Positions 1 to 6,965 of a stretch of DNA of 7,579 bases are shown here, piece after piece (within the stretch, counting starts at the first letter, position 1; each line of letters begins with the position of its first letter). Origin of the DNA: Dermatophilaceae bacterium (GTDB lineage: Bacteria; Actinomycetota; Actinomycetes; Actinomycetales; Dermatophilaceae). The notes beneath the pieces were generated by a model. That model was not told the origin of the DNA. It saw only the letters and a list, made by a program, of their open reading frames with translations, and made no database searches. The position numbers and the translations under genes were made by a program. The DNA is taken from assembly GCA_013361975.1 (NCBI GenBank), contig JABFXB010000501.1, forward strand, positions 1 to 7,579, read 5' to 3'.

Positions 1-17
1 CGTAGGACGGTTGTCAC

Positions 18-44
18 GTGGCCCGACTCCTCGTACTTCCCTAG
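18..44 (+). CDS. ilvB attenuator leader peptide (8 aa)
   Basis: Reads GTG GCC CGA CTC CTC GTA CTT CCC TAG, giving M(V)-A-R-L-L-V-L-P. Four of the eight residues are Leu or Val and are consecutive, as expected of a leader peptide sensing branched-chain aminoacyl-tRNA. An in-frame TAG at 3-5 means GTG at 18 is the only possible start. AGGACGG at 4-10 is a plausible Shine-Dalgarno sequence about 8-10 nt upstream. The peptide stops directly at a hairpin and is followed by an intrinsic terminator, then ilvB. Candidate leader peptides with terminators upstream of ilvB are known in Corynebacterium, Mycobacterium and Streptomyces. CTT and GTA are infrequent codons in the neighbouring genes, which would favour ribosome pausing. 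Its expression is inferred. Confidence 0.72.
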   Translation: MARLLVLP

Positions 45-75
45 CGCGCCGACCAGCTCCACCGGTCAGCGCGCT
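43..75 (+). promoter_or_regulatory. Leader hairpin of the ilvB attenuator
   Basis: AGCGCGC (43-49) pairs with GCGCGCT (69-75), and GACC (51-54) with GGTC (64-67), leaving one C/A mismatch and a 9-nt loop. The stem starts on the stop codon of the leader peptide, so a ribosome finishing the peptide would sit on its 5' arm. CGGTC (63-67) in its 3' arm is also complementary to GACCG (95-99) in the terminator, so a weak competing pairing exists. Which structure acts as antiterminator cannot be decided by eye. Confidence 0.55.
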
Positions 76-111
76 CCCTTCCGTCCCCCCACGGGACCGA
101 AGGGTTTTTTT
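76..111 (+). terminator. Intrinsic terminator in the ilvB leader (attenuator)
   Basis: CCCTTCCGTCCC (76-87) pairs with GGGACCGAAGGG (93-104) over 12 positions with a single C/C mismatch. The loop is 5 nt (CCCAC) and seven Ts follow (105-111). Placed between a branched-chain leader peptide and ilvB, it fits a conditional terminator: readthrough when Leu/Val-tRNA charging is low. It is the only hairpin in the window with a full T-tract. GGACGG (5-10), overlapping the leader Shine-Dalgarno region, could also pair with CCGTCC (81-86). Confidence 0.85.
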
Positions 112-179
112 GTGGCTGGAGTCAGCCCGAACAGCACGACATCCGCAGGACGACGAGTTCTCGAGACAAGGAAGAGATC

Positions 180-2039
180 GTGAGCGACACGACCAGGCAG
201 GCGCCCTCGCCCGCTGACGTGGCCTCCATGGCCCGTCCCCGACCCACCGCCGACGGCAGGTCCGTCGAGGCGGTCACGGCCGTTCCGGCCATCGAGGTCA
301 CCGGGGCGCAGGCGCTCGTACTCTCCCTCGAGGCCATCGGCTGCGACACCGTCTTCGGCATCCCCGGCGGCGCCATCCTCCCGGCGTACGACCCGATGCT
401 CGACTCCAAGAAGGTGCGCCACATCCTCGTGCGCCACGAGCAGGGCGCCGGCCACGCGGCCGAGGGCTATGCGGCAGCCACCGGCAAGGTCGGTGTCTGC
501 ATGGCGACCTCCGGGCCGGGCGCGACCAACCTCGTGACGCCGCTCGCCGACGCCCACATGGACTCCGTCCCTGTCGTGGCGATCACCGGCCAGGTCGCGA
601 GCGCGGCCATCGGCACGGACGCCTTCCAGGAGGCCGACATCCGCGGCATCACGATGCCGATCACCAAGCACAACTACCTCGTCACCGACCCGGCCAGGAT
701 CCCGCAGGCCATCGCCGAGGCGTTCCACGTCGCGAGCACCGGCCGCCCCGGTCCCGTCCTCGTCGACATCAGCAAGGACGCCCTCCAGTCACGCACGAGG
801 TTCACGTGGCCGCCGCAGATCGACCTCCCGGGCTACCGGCCGGTGCTGCGCCCGCACGGCAAGCAGATCCGTGAGGCCTCCCGGCTCATGGCGGCCGCCA
901 GGCGGCCGGTCCTCTACGTCGGTGGCGGGGTCGTGCGAGCCGGCGCGAGCGAGGCGCTGCGGCGGCTCGTCGAGCTGACGCAGATCCCCGTCGTCACAAC
1001 CCTCATGGCGCGCGGCACGGTGCCCGACAGCAACCCGCTCAACCTCGGCATGCCGGGAATGCACGGCACCGTCGCCGCCGTGACCGCCCTGCAGAAGTCC
1101 GACCTCATCATCGCGCTCGGGGCCCGCTTCGACGACCGCGTGACCGGCCAGCTGTCGACGTTCGCGCCCGAGGCGAAGGTGGTCCACGCCGACATCGACC
1201 CCGCCGAGATCTCGAAGAACCGCATCGCCGACGTGCCGATCGTGGGCGACGCCGGCGAGGTCATCAAGGACCTCATCGAGCAGGTGACGCTCGACCGGGC
1301 CACCGCCGAGGCGGGCGCCTGGGACTTCGCCGCCTGGCGCGAGCGCGTCGCCGAGTGGAAGGCGACCTTCCCGCTCGGCTGGACCGAGAGCGAGGACGGC
1401 ACGCTCTCGCCGCAGTACGTCATCGAGCGCATCGGCGCGCTCTCCGGTCCCGAGGCGACCTACGTCGCCGGTGTCGGGCAGCACCAGATGTGGGCGGCGC
1501 AGTTCGTGCACTACGAGCGCCCCAACGCGTGGATCAACTCGGGTGGCCTCGGCACGATGGGCTTCTCGGTGCCGGCGGCCATGGGCGCCAAGGTCGCCGA
1601 GCCCGAACGCACGGTCTGGGCCATCGACGGCGACGGCTGCTTCCAGATGACCAACCAGGAGCTTGCCACCTGTGTCATCAACAACATCCCGGTCAAGGTC
1701 GCGATCATCAACAACAGCTCGCTCGGCATGGTGCGCCAGTGGCAGACGCTCTTCTACAACGAGCGCTACTCCAACACCGACCTCCAGCCGATGAGCCAGC
1801 GCGTGCCCGACTTCGTCAAGCTCGCCGATGCGTACGGCTGCCTCGGCCTGCGCGCCGAGACGCCGGAGGAGGTCGAGGCCGTCATCAAGCAGGCGCTCGA
1901 GACGAACGACCGACCGGTCGTCATCGACTTCATCGTCCACCGCGACGCCATGGTGTGGCCCATGGTCCCGGCGGGCGTCAGCAACGACATGATCCAGGCC
2001 GCCCGCCACGAGGCGCCGGTCTGGGAGCGGGAGGACTGA
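180..2039 (+). CDS. ilvB: Acetolactate (acetohydroxyacid) synthase, catalytic large subunit
   Basis: ThDP-, FAD- and Mg-dependent enzyme that condenses two pyruvates to acetolactate, or pyruvate with 2-ketobutyrate to acetohydroxybutyrate, the first common step of valine, leucine and isoleucine synthesis. The 619 residues show the three domains of the family: an N-terminal PYR domain (about 40-205) with the ThDP-activating glutamate E87 in RHEQGA and GTDAFQE at 145-151; a central FAD-binding domain (about 225-365) with GARFDDRVTG (314-323); and a C-terminal PP domain (about 410-590) with the ThDP/Mg motif from GDG (484-486) to NN (511-512) and W521 of the herbicide-binding channel. The position of plant Pro197 is alanine (A140), a natural state also expected in actinobacterial enzymes. 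The GTG start at 180 is chosen because AAGGA (168-172) lies 7 nt upstream; the first 38 residues are a low-complexity extension usual in actinobacteria, with an alternative ATG at residue 17. It lies downstream of an attenuator, and ilvN follows after 2 nt. Confidence 0.97.
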   Translation: MSDTTRQAPSPADVASMARPRPTADGRSVEAVTAVPAIEVTGAQALVLSLEAIGCDTVFGIPGGAILPAYDPMLDSKKVRHILVRHEQGAGHAAEGYAAATGKVGVCMATSGPGATNLVTPLADAHMDSVPVVAITGQVASAAIGTDAFQEADIRGITMPITKHNYLVTDPARIPQAIAEAFHVASTGRPGPVLVDISKDALQSRTRFTWPPQIDLPGYRPVLRPHGKQIREASRLMAAARRPVLYVGGGVVRAGASEALRRLVELTQIPVVTTLMARGTVPDSNPLNLGMPGMHGTVAAVTALQKSDLIIALGARFDDRVTGQLSTFAPEAKVVHADIDPAEISKNRIADVPIVGDAGEVIKDLIEQVTLDRATAEAGAWDFAAWRERVAEWKATFPLGWTESEDGTLSPQYVIERIGALSGPEATYVAGVGQHQMWAAQFVHYERPNAWINSGGLGTMGFSVPAAMGAKVAEPERTVWAIDGDGCFQMTNQELATCVINNIPVKVAIINNSSLGMVRQWQTLFYNERYSNTDLQPMSQRVPDFVKLADAYGCLGLRAETPEEVEAVIKQALETNDRPVVIDFIVHRDAMVWPMVPAGVSNDMIQAARHEAPVWERED

Positions 2040-2041
2040 GC

Positions 2042-2554
2042 ATGAGCAAGCACACCCTGTCGGTGCTCGTCGAGGACAAGCCCGGCGTCCTGACCCGCGT
2101 CGCCGCGCTCTTCTCGCGCCGGGGCTTCAACATCAACTCGCTCGCCGTCGGCCCGACCGAGCTGCCCGAGATCTCCCGCATCACGGTCGTCGTCGAGGTC
2201 GAGGGCGCGGCCCTCGAGCAGGTGACCAAGCAGCTCAACAAGCTCATCGAGGTGCTCAAGGTCGTCGAGCTCGACCCACACGCCTCGGTGCAGCGCGAGA
2301 TCGTCCTCGTCAAGGTCCGCGCCGACGCGGCGACGCGCAGCCAGGTGATCGACACGATCCAGCTCTTCAAGGCCAAGGTCGTCGACGTGACCACCGACGC
2401 GGTCGTGGTCGAGGCGACCGGCAACTCCGAGAAGCTGCGCGCCCTGCTCGACGTGCTCGAGCCGTTCGGCATCAAGGAGCTCGTCCAGTCGGGCATGGTC
2501 GCCGTCGGCCGCGGTTCGCGCTCGATCACCGACCGCAGCCTGCGCAGCGCCTGA
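2042..2554 (+). CDS. ilvN: Acetolactate synthase, regulatory small subunit
   Basis: Regulatory subunit that activates IlvB and confers feedback inhibition by valine. The 170-residue length is typical of actinobacterial IlvN (also called IlvH). An N-terminal ACT domain (about 4-78) begins TLSVLVEDKPGVL and carries RGFNIN at 27-32; G15 and N30 match the positions known in E. coli IlvH to be needed for valine binding. A C-terminal small-subunit domain (about 84-160) follows, with QREIVLVKV near its start and ATGN after the middle. The ATG lies 2 nt after the ilvB stop, with GGGAGGA (2029-2035) 6 nt upstream inside the ilvB end, so the two subunits are probably translationally coupled and made in balanced amounts. 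The same frame stays open upstream through much of ilvB, but that extension is antiparallel to no known domain and is only GC-driven. Confidence 0.96.
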   Translation: MSKHTLSVLVEDKPGVLTRVAALFSRRGFNINSLAVGPTELPEISRITVVVEVEGAALEQVTKQLNKLIEVLKVVELDPHASVQREIVLVKVRADAATRSQVIDTIQLFKAKVVDVTTDAVVVEATGNSEKLRALLDVLEPFGIKELVQSGMVAVGRGSRSITDRSLRSA

Positions 2555-2609
2555 CCGTCCACCCACCCACCAGACCCACCGCACACCGCAACCGAAGGAG
2601 AAGGCCACC

Positions 2610-3638
2610 ATGGCCGAGATGTTCTACGACGACGACGCCGACCTGTCGATCATCCAGGGCAAGAAGGTCGCCGTCATCGGCTACGGCAGCCAGGGCCACG
2701 CCCACGCGCTCAACCTGCGCGACTCCGGCGTCGACGTTCGCGTCGGCCTCGCCGAGGGCAGCAAGAGCAAGGCCAAGGCCGAGGCCGAGGGCCTCGCGGT
2801 GACCTCCGTCGCCGACGCCGTCAAGGAGGCCGACCTCGTCGTCATCCTCACGCCCGACCAGGTGCAGCGGACCGTCTACGCGAACGACATCCAGCCCAAC
2901 CTCAAGGACGGCGCCGCGCTGCTCTTCGGCCATGGCTTCAACATCCGCTTCGGCTACATCAAGCCCGAGGCCGATGCCGACGTGCTGATGGTCGCACCTA
3001 AGGGCCCCGGCCACATCGTGCGCCGCGAGTTCGCCGACGGCCGTGGGGTGCCCGTGCTCCTCGCCGTCGAGCAGGACGCGTCCGGCACCGCGTGGGACCT
3101 CGCCAAGGCCTACGGCAAGGCGATCGGCGGCCTGCGCGCCGGCGGCATCAAGACGACGTTCACCGAGGAGACCGAGACCGACCTCTTCGGTGAGCAGGCC
3201 GTGCTCTGCGGCGGTGCGAGCCAGCTCGTCCAGTACGGCTTCGAGACGCTCGTCGAGGCCGGCTACCAGCCCGAGGTCGCCTACTTCGAGTGCCTCCACG
3301 AGCTCAAGCTCATCGTCGACCTGATGATCGAGGGCGGCATCGCCAAGCAGCGCTGGTCGGTCTCCGACACCGCTGAGTACGGCGACTACGTGTCGGGCCC
3401 GCGCGTCATCGACCCGCACGTCAAGGAGAACATGAAGGCCGTCCTGGGCGACATCCAGAACGGCGCGTTCGCCAAGCGCTTCATCGACGACCAGGACGCC
3501 GGGGCCCCGGAGTTCAAGGCCTTGCGCGAGAAGGGCGCCCAGCACCCCATCGAGGCGACGGGACGCGAGCTGCGCAAGCTCATGGCGTGGGTCAAGCAGA
3601 CCGACTCCGACTACACCGAGGGTTCGGCCGCGCGCTGA
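2610..3638 (+). CDS. ilvC: Ketol-acid reductoisomerase (class I, NADP-dependent)
   Basis: Converts acetolactate or acetohydroxybutyrate to the 2,3-dihydroxy acids by Mg-dependent alkyl migration and NADPH reduction. The 342 residues match the short class I form. The N-terminal Rossmann domain has GYGSQG at 24-29 followed by HAHALNLRDSG, and S51 and S53 in the loop after VGLAEG are the residues that bind the NADPH phosphate. H108 lies in FGHGFNIRF, and APKGPGH ends at 135. The C-terminal knotted domain supplies the Mg ligands D191 and E195 (ETDLFGEQ), E227 and E231 (ECLHEL), and ends the active site with SDTAEYGD (252-259). AAGGAG (2595-2600) lies 9 nt before the ATG. A C-rich 55-nt gap separates it from ilvN; I see no convincing promoter there, so cotranscription with ilvBN is likely. 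Confidence 0.97.
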   Translation: MAEMFYDDDADLSIIQGKKVAVIGYGSQGHAHALNLRDSGVDVRVGLAEGSKSKAKAEAEGLAVTSVADAVKEADLVVILTPDQVQRTVYANDIQPNLKDGAALLFGHGFNIRFGYIKPEADADVLMVAPKGPGHIVRREFADGRGVPVLLAVEQDASGTAWDLAKAYGKAIGGLRAGGIKTTFTEETETDLFGEQAVLCGGASQLVQYGFETLVEAGYQPEVAYFECLHELKLIVDLMIEGGIAKQRWSVSDTAEYGDYVSGPRVIDPHVKENMKAVLGDIQNGAFAKRFIDDQDAGAPEFKALREKGAQHPIEATGRELRKLMAWVKQTDSDYTEGSAAR

Positions 3639-3651
3639 CCACCGTTCCGCC

Positions 3652-3690
3652 TGGCGGCCGGCCACCCGTTCGTGGGGTGGCCGGTCGTCG
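3652..3690 (+). terminator. Hairpin terminator after ilvC
   Basis: CCGGCCACCC (3658-3667) pairs perfectly with GGGTGGCCGG (3675-3684) around a 7-nt loop. The stem extends outward to 3652/3690 with three G-C pairs and three G-U type pairs, giving about 16 bp. It starts 14 nt after the ilvC stop. No T-tract follows, which is common for actinobacterial terminators. It probably ends the ilvBNC message ahead of the serA promoter region. Confidence 0.6.
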
Positions 3691-3789
3691 CACGTTGCGG
3701 CGCGAAAACTTCTGCAGCACAGCGAGACTCGCGTGCGCCATCGGGCGGCGCGGTGTTCACATGCTGGTTGCCACAGGTGATTCCCGACA

Positions 3790-3829
3790 CGGCACCGCCT
3801 AGACTCGCCGACGGCACGGTGCGGTGCCG
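3790..3829 (+). promoter_or_regulatory. Likely serA promoter -10 box framed by CGGCAC repeats
   Basis: TAGACT (3800-3805) fits the actinobacterial -10 pattern TANNNT and would start transcription near 3812; no good -35 box lies 16-18 nt upstream. It is framed by a perfect 9-bp inverted repeat, CGGCACCGC (3790-3798) and GCGGTGCCG (3821-3829), with centres 31 bp apart. A third copy of the core, CGGCAC (3812-3817), lies between them and can form its own 6-bp hairpin with 3824-3829. This could be an operator overlapping the promoter or an RNA structure at the 5' end of the message. The regulator is not known. The rest of the ilvC-serA gap (3691-3789, 3830-3900) shows nothing else I can support. 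Confidence 0.4.
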
Positions 3830-3900
3830 CCTACCGCCGCGTCCGCGACGCACCAGGCCCTCGGCCTCCACGGCATCCCCTCTCGGAAAGGGAAACTCCT

Positions 3901-5484
3901 GTGAGCAAGCCCGTCGTCCTCATCGCCGAAGAGCTGTCGCCCGCAACGATCGAGGCGTTGGGCCCCGACTTCGAGGTGCGCTCCGTCGACGGGGCCGACC
4001 GCGACGCCCTGCTCCCGGCCCTCGCCGACGTCGACGCCGTCCTGATCCGCTCCGCGACGAGGATGGACGCCGAGGCGATCGCGGCAGGGAGGCGGCTCAA
4101 GGTCATCGCTCGGGCTGGGGTGGGTCTCGACAACGTCGACGTGCAGTCGGCCACGCAGGCCGGCGTGATGGTCGTCAACGCGCCGACCTCCAACATCACC
4201 TCGGCCGCCGAGCTCGCGGTCGGACTGCTCCTCGCGACGGCCCGGAACATCGCCCCCGCCAACCAGGCACTCAAGGGCGGGGCTTGGCAGCGCAGCAAGT
4301 ACACCGGCGTCGAGCTGCTCGACAAGACGGTCGGCGTGGTCGGCCTCGGTCGCATCGGCGCCCTGGTGGCCGAGCGGCTCAAGGGCTTCGGCATGAAGAT
4401 CCTGGCCTACGACCCCTATGCGTCGCCCGCCAAGGCCGGCCAGCTCGGAGCCCAGCTCGTCGGCCTCGACGAGCTGCTCGCCCAGTCCGACTTCATCACG
4501 ATCCACCTGCCGAAGACGCCCGAGACCCTCGGGCTCATCGGTGAGGAGTCGCTCGCGAAGGTCAAGCCGTCGGTGCGCATCGTCAACGCGGCGCGCGGGG
4601 GCATCGTCGACGAGGCGGCGCTGGCGCGGGCGATCTCGGAGGGCCGCGTGGCCGGCGCCGGCATCGACGTGTTCGCGACCGAGCCGACCACCGAGTCGCC
4701 GCTCTTCGGACACGAGTCCGTCGTCGTGACGCCCCACCTGGGCGCCTCCACCGAGGAGGCCCAGGAGAAGGCGGGCATCGCCGTCGCGAGGTCGGTACGC
4801 CTCGCGCTCGGCGGCGAGCTCGTGCCCGACGCGGTCAACGTGAGCAGCGGCTTCATCGCGGAGGAGGTGCGCCCCGGCATCCCGCTGGTGGAGAAGCTGG
4901 GGCGGATGTTCACGGCCATCGCGGGCAGTGTGCCCTCCCAGCTCGACGTCGACGTGCGCGGCGAGATCATCGAGCACGACGTCGACGTCTGGAAGCTCGT
5001 CGCCCTCAAGGGCCTGTTCACCGACGTCGTCGAGGATCCCGTGACCTACGTCAACGCCCCGGTGTTCGCCGAGCAGCGTGGCTGCGTCGTTCGCCTCGTC
5101 ACCGACCCCGACTCGGGCGACTTCCGCAACGTCACGACACTGCGCGGCACCCTCGCCGACGGCACCGTCGTCTCGGTGTCGGGCACCCTGACCGGTCCGA
5201 AGCTCGTCGAGAAGCTCGTCGGTGTCAACGGCTACGACCTCGAGGTGCCGCTCACCGACCACATGCTCGTCTTCGAGTACTCCGACCGCCCCGGCGTCAT
5301 CGGCAACATCGGTCGCATCCTCGGCGACGCCGACATCAACATCGGTGGCATGCAGGTCTCACGCCAGGGGGACCGCGCCATCGGCGTGCTCAACGTCGAC
5401 AGCGCCGTCCCGGCGGCGCTGGCGGTGGAGCTCGGCGAGGTCGTCCAGGCGCGGACGTTCTCGGTCGTCGACCTGCAGGGCTGA
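3901..5484 (+). CDS. serA: D-3-phosphoglycerate dehydrogenase, long (type I) form
   Basis: Oxidises 3-phosphoglycerate to 3-phosphohydroxypyruvate with NAD, the first step of serine synthesis. The 527 residues equal the Mycobacterium tuberculosis SerA architecture: catalytic substrate-binding domain in two parts (about 1-98 and 290-317), NAD-binding Rossmann domain (about 99-289) with GLGRIG at 148-153 and ribose-binding D171, an intervening allosteric domain (about 320-450), and a C-terminal ACT domain (about 454-527). The catalytic residues are R232 (NAARGG), E261 and H279 (TPHLGAS). Y460, D462 and N480 in the ACT domain match the serine-binding residues of the M. tuberculosis enzyme with a one-residue offset, so feedback inhibition by serine is expected. 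AAAGGGA (3887-3893) supports the GTG start. It is separated from ilvC by a terminator and a 262-nt gap, so it is probably its own transcript. It converges on the transporter gene with only 31 nt between stops. Confidence 0.97.
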   Translation: MSKPVVLIAEELSPATIEALGPDFEVRSVDGADRDALLPALADVDAVLIRSATRMDAEAIAAGRRLKVIARAGVGLDNVDVQSATQAGVMVVNAPTSNITSAAELAVGLLLATARNIAPANQALKGGAWQRSKYTGVELLDKTVGVVGLGRIGALVAERLKGFGMKILAYDPYASPAKAGQLGAQLVGLDELLAQSDFITIHLPKTPETLGLIGEESLAKVKPSVRIVNAARGGIVDEAALARAISEGRVAGAGIDVFATEPTTESPLFGHESVVVTPHLGASTEEAQEKAGIAVARSVRLALGGELVPDAVNVSSGFIAEEVRPGIPLVEKLGRMFTAIAGSVPSQLDVDVRGEIIEHDVDVWKLVALKGLFTDVVEDPVTYVNAPVFAEQRGCVVRLVTDPDSGDFRNVTTLRGTLADGTVVSVSGTLTGPKLVEKLVGVNGYDLEVPLTDHMLVFEYSDRPGVIGNIGRILGDADINIGGMQVSRQGDRAIGVLNVDSAVPAALAVELGEVVQARTFSVVDLQG

Positions 5485-5515
5485 CGCACGGCCGCGCGCT
5501 CGTCCACCGGCCCCG

Positions 5516-6793
5516 TCACGGGCGCCGGGCGTCCTCCCCTGGGACGCCGGTCCCGTCCTGCGGGTCGTCGGCGTCGGGTCCGGAGTCGTCGTCGTCTTCG
5601 GACGTGTCGAGCTCGGCGAGCTCCGGGACGAGGTCGTGCCGCTTGCTGAAGGTGTCGATGATCGCGAGCGCGACGGCGGCGATCGGGATGCCGATGAGCG
5701 CACCGATCGCGCCGAAGAGCGCCGCGCCCGCGATGACGGAGCCGAGCGCGACCGCCGGGTGGACGTCCATGGTGCGGCGGCTGATGCGCGGTGTGAACAC
5801 GTAGTTCTCGAGCTGCTGGTAGACCGTCGCGAAAAGGGCGATCCACACGGCGTTGATCGGCTTGTCGAGCAGCGCGAAGAGCGCGGGCAGCGCGACGCCG
5901 ATGTACGTGCCGATGGTGGGGATGAACTGGCCGACGATGCCGGCGAACACACCCAGCGGCAGCCAGAACGGGACGTCGATGACCCAGAAGAACGCCGCAT
6001 GGAACACGGCCGAGAGCGCGGCCAGGAGCAGCTTCGAGACGACGTAGCCGCCGGTCTTCTCGACCGAGATCGTCCACACCGTGATGAAGACGCGTTGGTA
6101 GCGCTGGGGCAGCCACGACCCGATGGTCTGTCGCAGGCGGGGGCTGTCGGCCGACAGGTAGTAGGCGAAGACGAGGATCGTCAGGCTGTCGAAGAGAAAG
6201 GTCAGCAGCGAGCCGAAGACGCCGACGATGCCGCCGCCGTAGCGGCCGGCGAGCTCGCCGAGCTTGTCGGGCGTGAGGTTGAGGGCCTGGCGTACCTGTT
6301 CGAGGTCGAAGGTGGTGCCGAACGTCGAGTTGACCCAGTCGAGGGCCGAGGTCACCGCACCCGGCAGCTGCGACGACAGCTGCGAGAGCTGTGAGACGAA
6401 CACCTGGCCGAAGAGCTCGGCGAGCCCGGCGAACAGCAGCAGCATCCCGAGCATGGTCAGCCCCGTCGCGAGGCCGCGCTTCATCCCCCGGGAAGCGAGC
6501 CAGAGCACCACCGGCTCCATCGCGATCGACACGAGCCACGCGAGCAGGAGCAGGAAGAGGAAGCTCGCGAGGGCGTGGAAGGCCCAGGTGGCGATCGACA
6601 GCAGGACCACGGCCGACAGGACGATGACCGTCACGCGCCGGGCGTTGCCCGGCGTCACGGCGATCCAGCGGGCCTCGTCGTCGAAAGGCACCCCGGGGAC
6701 CGCGTGGCGGCCGTGACGGTCGTGCGGGTCGGTGGGGTGAACGGGCGGCTGGTGCGTGGCGGCGGCGTGCGAGTCGGGCTGGTGAGCGCTCAC
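5516..6793 (-). CDS. AI-2E family transporter (putative membrane permease)
   Basis: A 425-residue polytopic membrane protein of the AI-2E transporter family (formerly UPF0118). Family members include the E. coli AI-2 exporter TqsA, but others have been reported as sodium/proton antiporters, so the substrate here is unknown. Hydrophobic segments are seen near 53-71, 74-92, 108-128, 188-213, 250-272, 277-309 (two spans) and 345-380. A polar region of about 60 residues (129-187) follows the third span. The signature GVFAGIVGQFIPTIGTYIG (281-299) is characteristic of the family, as is the PRISRRTMDVHP stretch (335-346). The N-terminal 30 residues are histidine-rich with His at 4, 9, 14, 19, 24, 27 and 30. 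The C-terminal 35 residues are acidic (SEDDDDSGPDADD). GTG at 6793 is the start because TAGGCT sits exactly where a leaderless promoter would; there is no Shine-Dalgarno, and the next usable start (GTG at residue 35) would remove the tail. No functional tie to ilv or ser genes is evident. Confidence 0.9.
   Translation of the reverse strand: MSAHQPDSHAAATHQPPVHPTDPHDRHGRHAVPGVPFDDEARWIAVTPGNARRVTVIVLSAVVLLSIATWAFHALASFLFLLLLAWLVSIAMEPVVLWLASRGMKRGLATGLTMLGMLLLFAGLAELFGQVFVSQLSQLSSQLPGAVTSALDWVNSTFGTTFDLEQVRQALNLTPDKLGELAGRYGGGIVGVFGSLLTFLFDSLTILVFAYYLSADSPRLRQTIGSWLPQRYQRVFITVWTISVEKTGGYVVSKLLLAALSAVFHAAFFWVIDVPFWLPLGVFAGIVGQFIPTIGTYIGVALPALFALLDKPINAVWIALFATVYQQLENYVFTPRISRRTMDVHPAVALGSVIAGAALFGAIGALIGIPIAAVALAIIDTFSKRHDLVPELAELDTSEDDDDSGPDADDPQDGTGVPGEDARRP
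5525..5550. terminator. Possible shared hairpin between convergent genes
   Basis: GGCGTCC (5528-5534) pairs with GGACGCC (5542-5548), extended by CC/GG (5525-5526 with 5549-5550) past one bulged G. The hairpin lies at the very end of the transporter coding sequence and 41 nt beyond the serA stop, where a terminator for serA would be expected. No T-tract is present on either strand, so the call is weak. Confidence 0.3.
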
Positions 6794-6799
6794 GCGGCG

Positions 6800-6805
6800 A
6801 GCCTA
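6800..6805 (-). promoter_or_regulatory. -10 box of a leaderless promoter for the transporter
   Basis: On the minus strand TAGGCT (6805 down to 6800) lies 6 nt before the GTG at 6793, so the predicted first transcribed base is the G of the start codon. No Shine-Dalgarno sequence is visible in those 6 nt. The -35 region is not recognisable. The same hexamer at the same distance precedes leuB. Confidence 0.5.
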
Positions 6806-6864
6806 CGGTCCCCGGCCACGCAAGCGGGGGAGGCGCCGCTGCGCCGCCGGCGCCCGCACGACGC

Positions 6865-6878
6865 GCGACACGTGTCGC
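6865..6878. promoter_or_regulatory. 14-bp perfect palindrome, candidate operator
   Basis: GCGACACGTGTCGC is perfectly self-complementary. It lies between the divergent promoters of the transporter (start 6793) and the small leader transcript (start about 6965), roughly 75-95 bp upstream of each. Such a dyad is typical of a dimeric helix-turn-helix regulator site. No regulator gene is in the window. The surrounding stretch 6806-6930 holds only GC-rich repeats (GGCGCC at 6832-6837 and 6849-6854) and no gene I can support. Confidence 0.4.
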
Positions 6879-6930
6879 ACGACCGACTGAACGGATGGTG
6901 GACAACGCGTCTCATTTTCTGGAAACCCCC

Positions 6931-6958
6931 TTTACCCGCTGGTAGCGCGGCGTACCGT
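6931..6958 (+). promoter_or_regulatory. Likely promoter of the second branched-chain leader transcript
   Basis: TTTACC (6931-6936) matches four of six -35 positions, and TACCGT (6953-6958) fits the TANNNT -10 pattern, with a 16-nt spacer. Transcription would begin at 6965 or 6966, which coincides with the ATG of the leader peptide at 6966 and implies a leaderless message. The stretch just upstream (TCATTTTCTGGAAA, 6912-6925) is distinctly AT-richer than the rest of the window, as often seen at promoters. Confidence 0.5.
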
Positions 6959-6965
6959 GAAACGC

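Noticed and set aside
597..615. Alanine at the position of plant acetolactate synthase Pro197, a herbicide-tolerance site
   Set aside because: Bacterial, especially actinobacterial, enzymes naturally lack proline here, so it is not a sign of selection in this strain.
2526..3665. 379-codon minus-strand frame antisense to ilvC
   Set aside because: Compositional shadow of ilvC, rich in Leu/Gly/Val/Asp without recognisable motifs.
3741..3805. TTGCCA (3768-3773) as the -35 box for TAGACT in front of serA
   Set aside because: The spacer would be 26 nt, far beyond the usual 16-18.
3824..3904. 26-codon upstream ORF ending on the serA start codon as a possible serine leader peptide
   Set aside because: GTG start without Shine-Dalgarno, no serine codon run, and its length is unremarkable in GC-rich sequence; the stop overlap is probably chance.
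3799..5262. 487-codon minus-strand frame antisense to serA
   Set aside because: Compositional shadow of serA with repetitive Asp/Arg/Glu/Leu content and no domain.
5222..6394. 390-codon open frame on the plus strand over the serA end and antisense to the transporter
   Set aside because: Low-complexity Ser/Arg then Glu/Asp/Arg-rich translation, a shadow of GC-biased codons of the real genes; no domain, no proper start context.
5232..6905. 557-codon minus-strand frame overlapping the transporter gene
   Set aside because: Arg/Ala/Pro-rich translation in a shifted frame of the transporter; the 425-residue frame carries the membrane spans and family signature instead.
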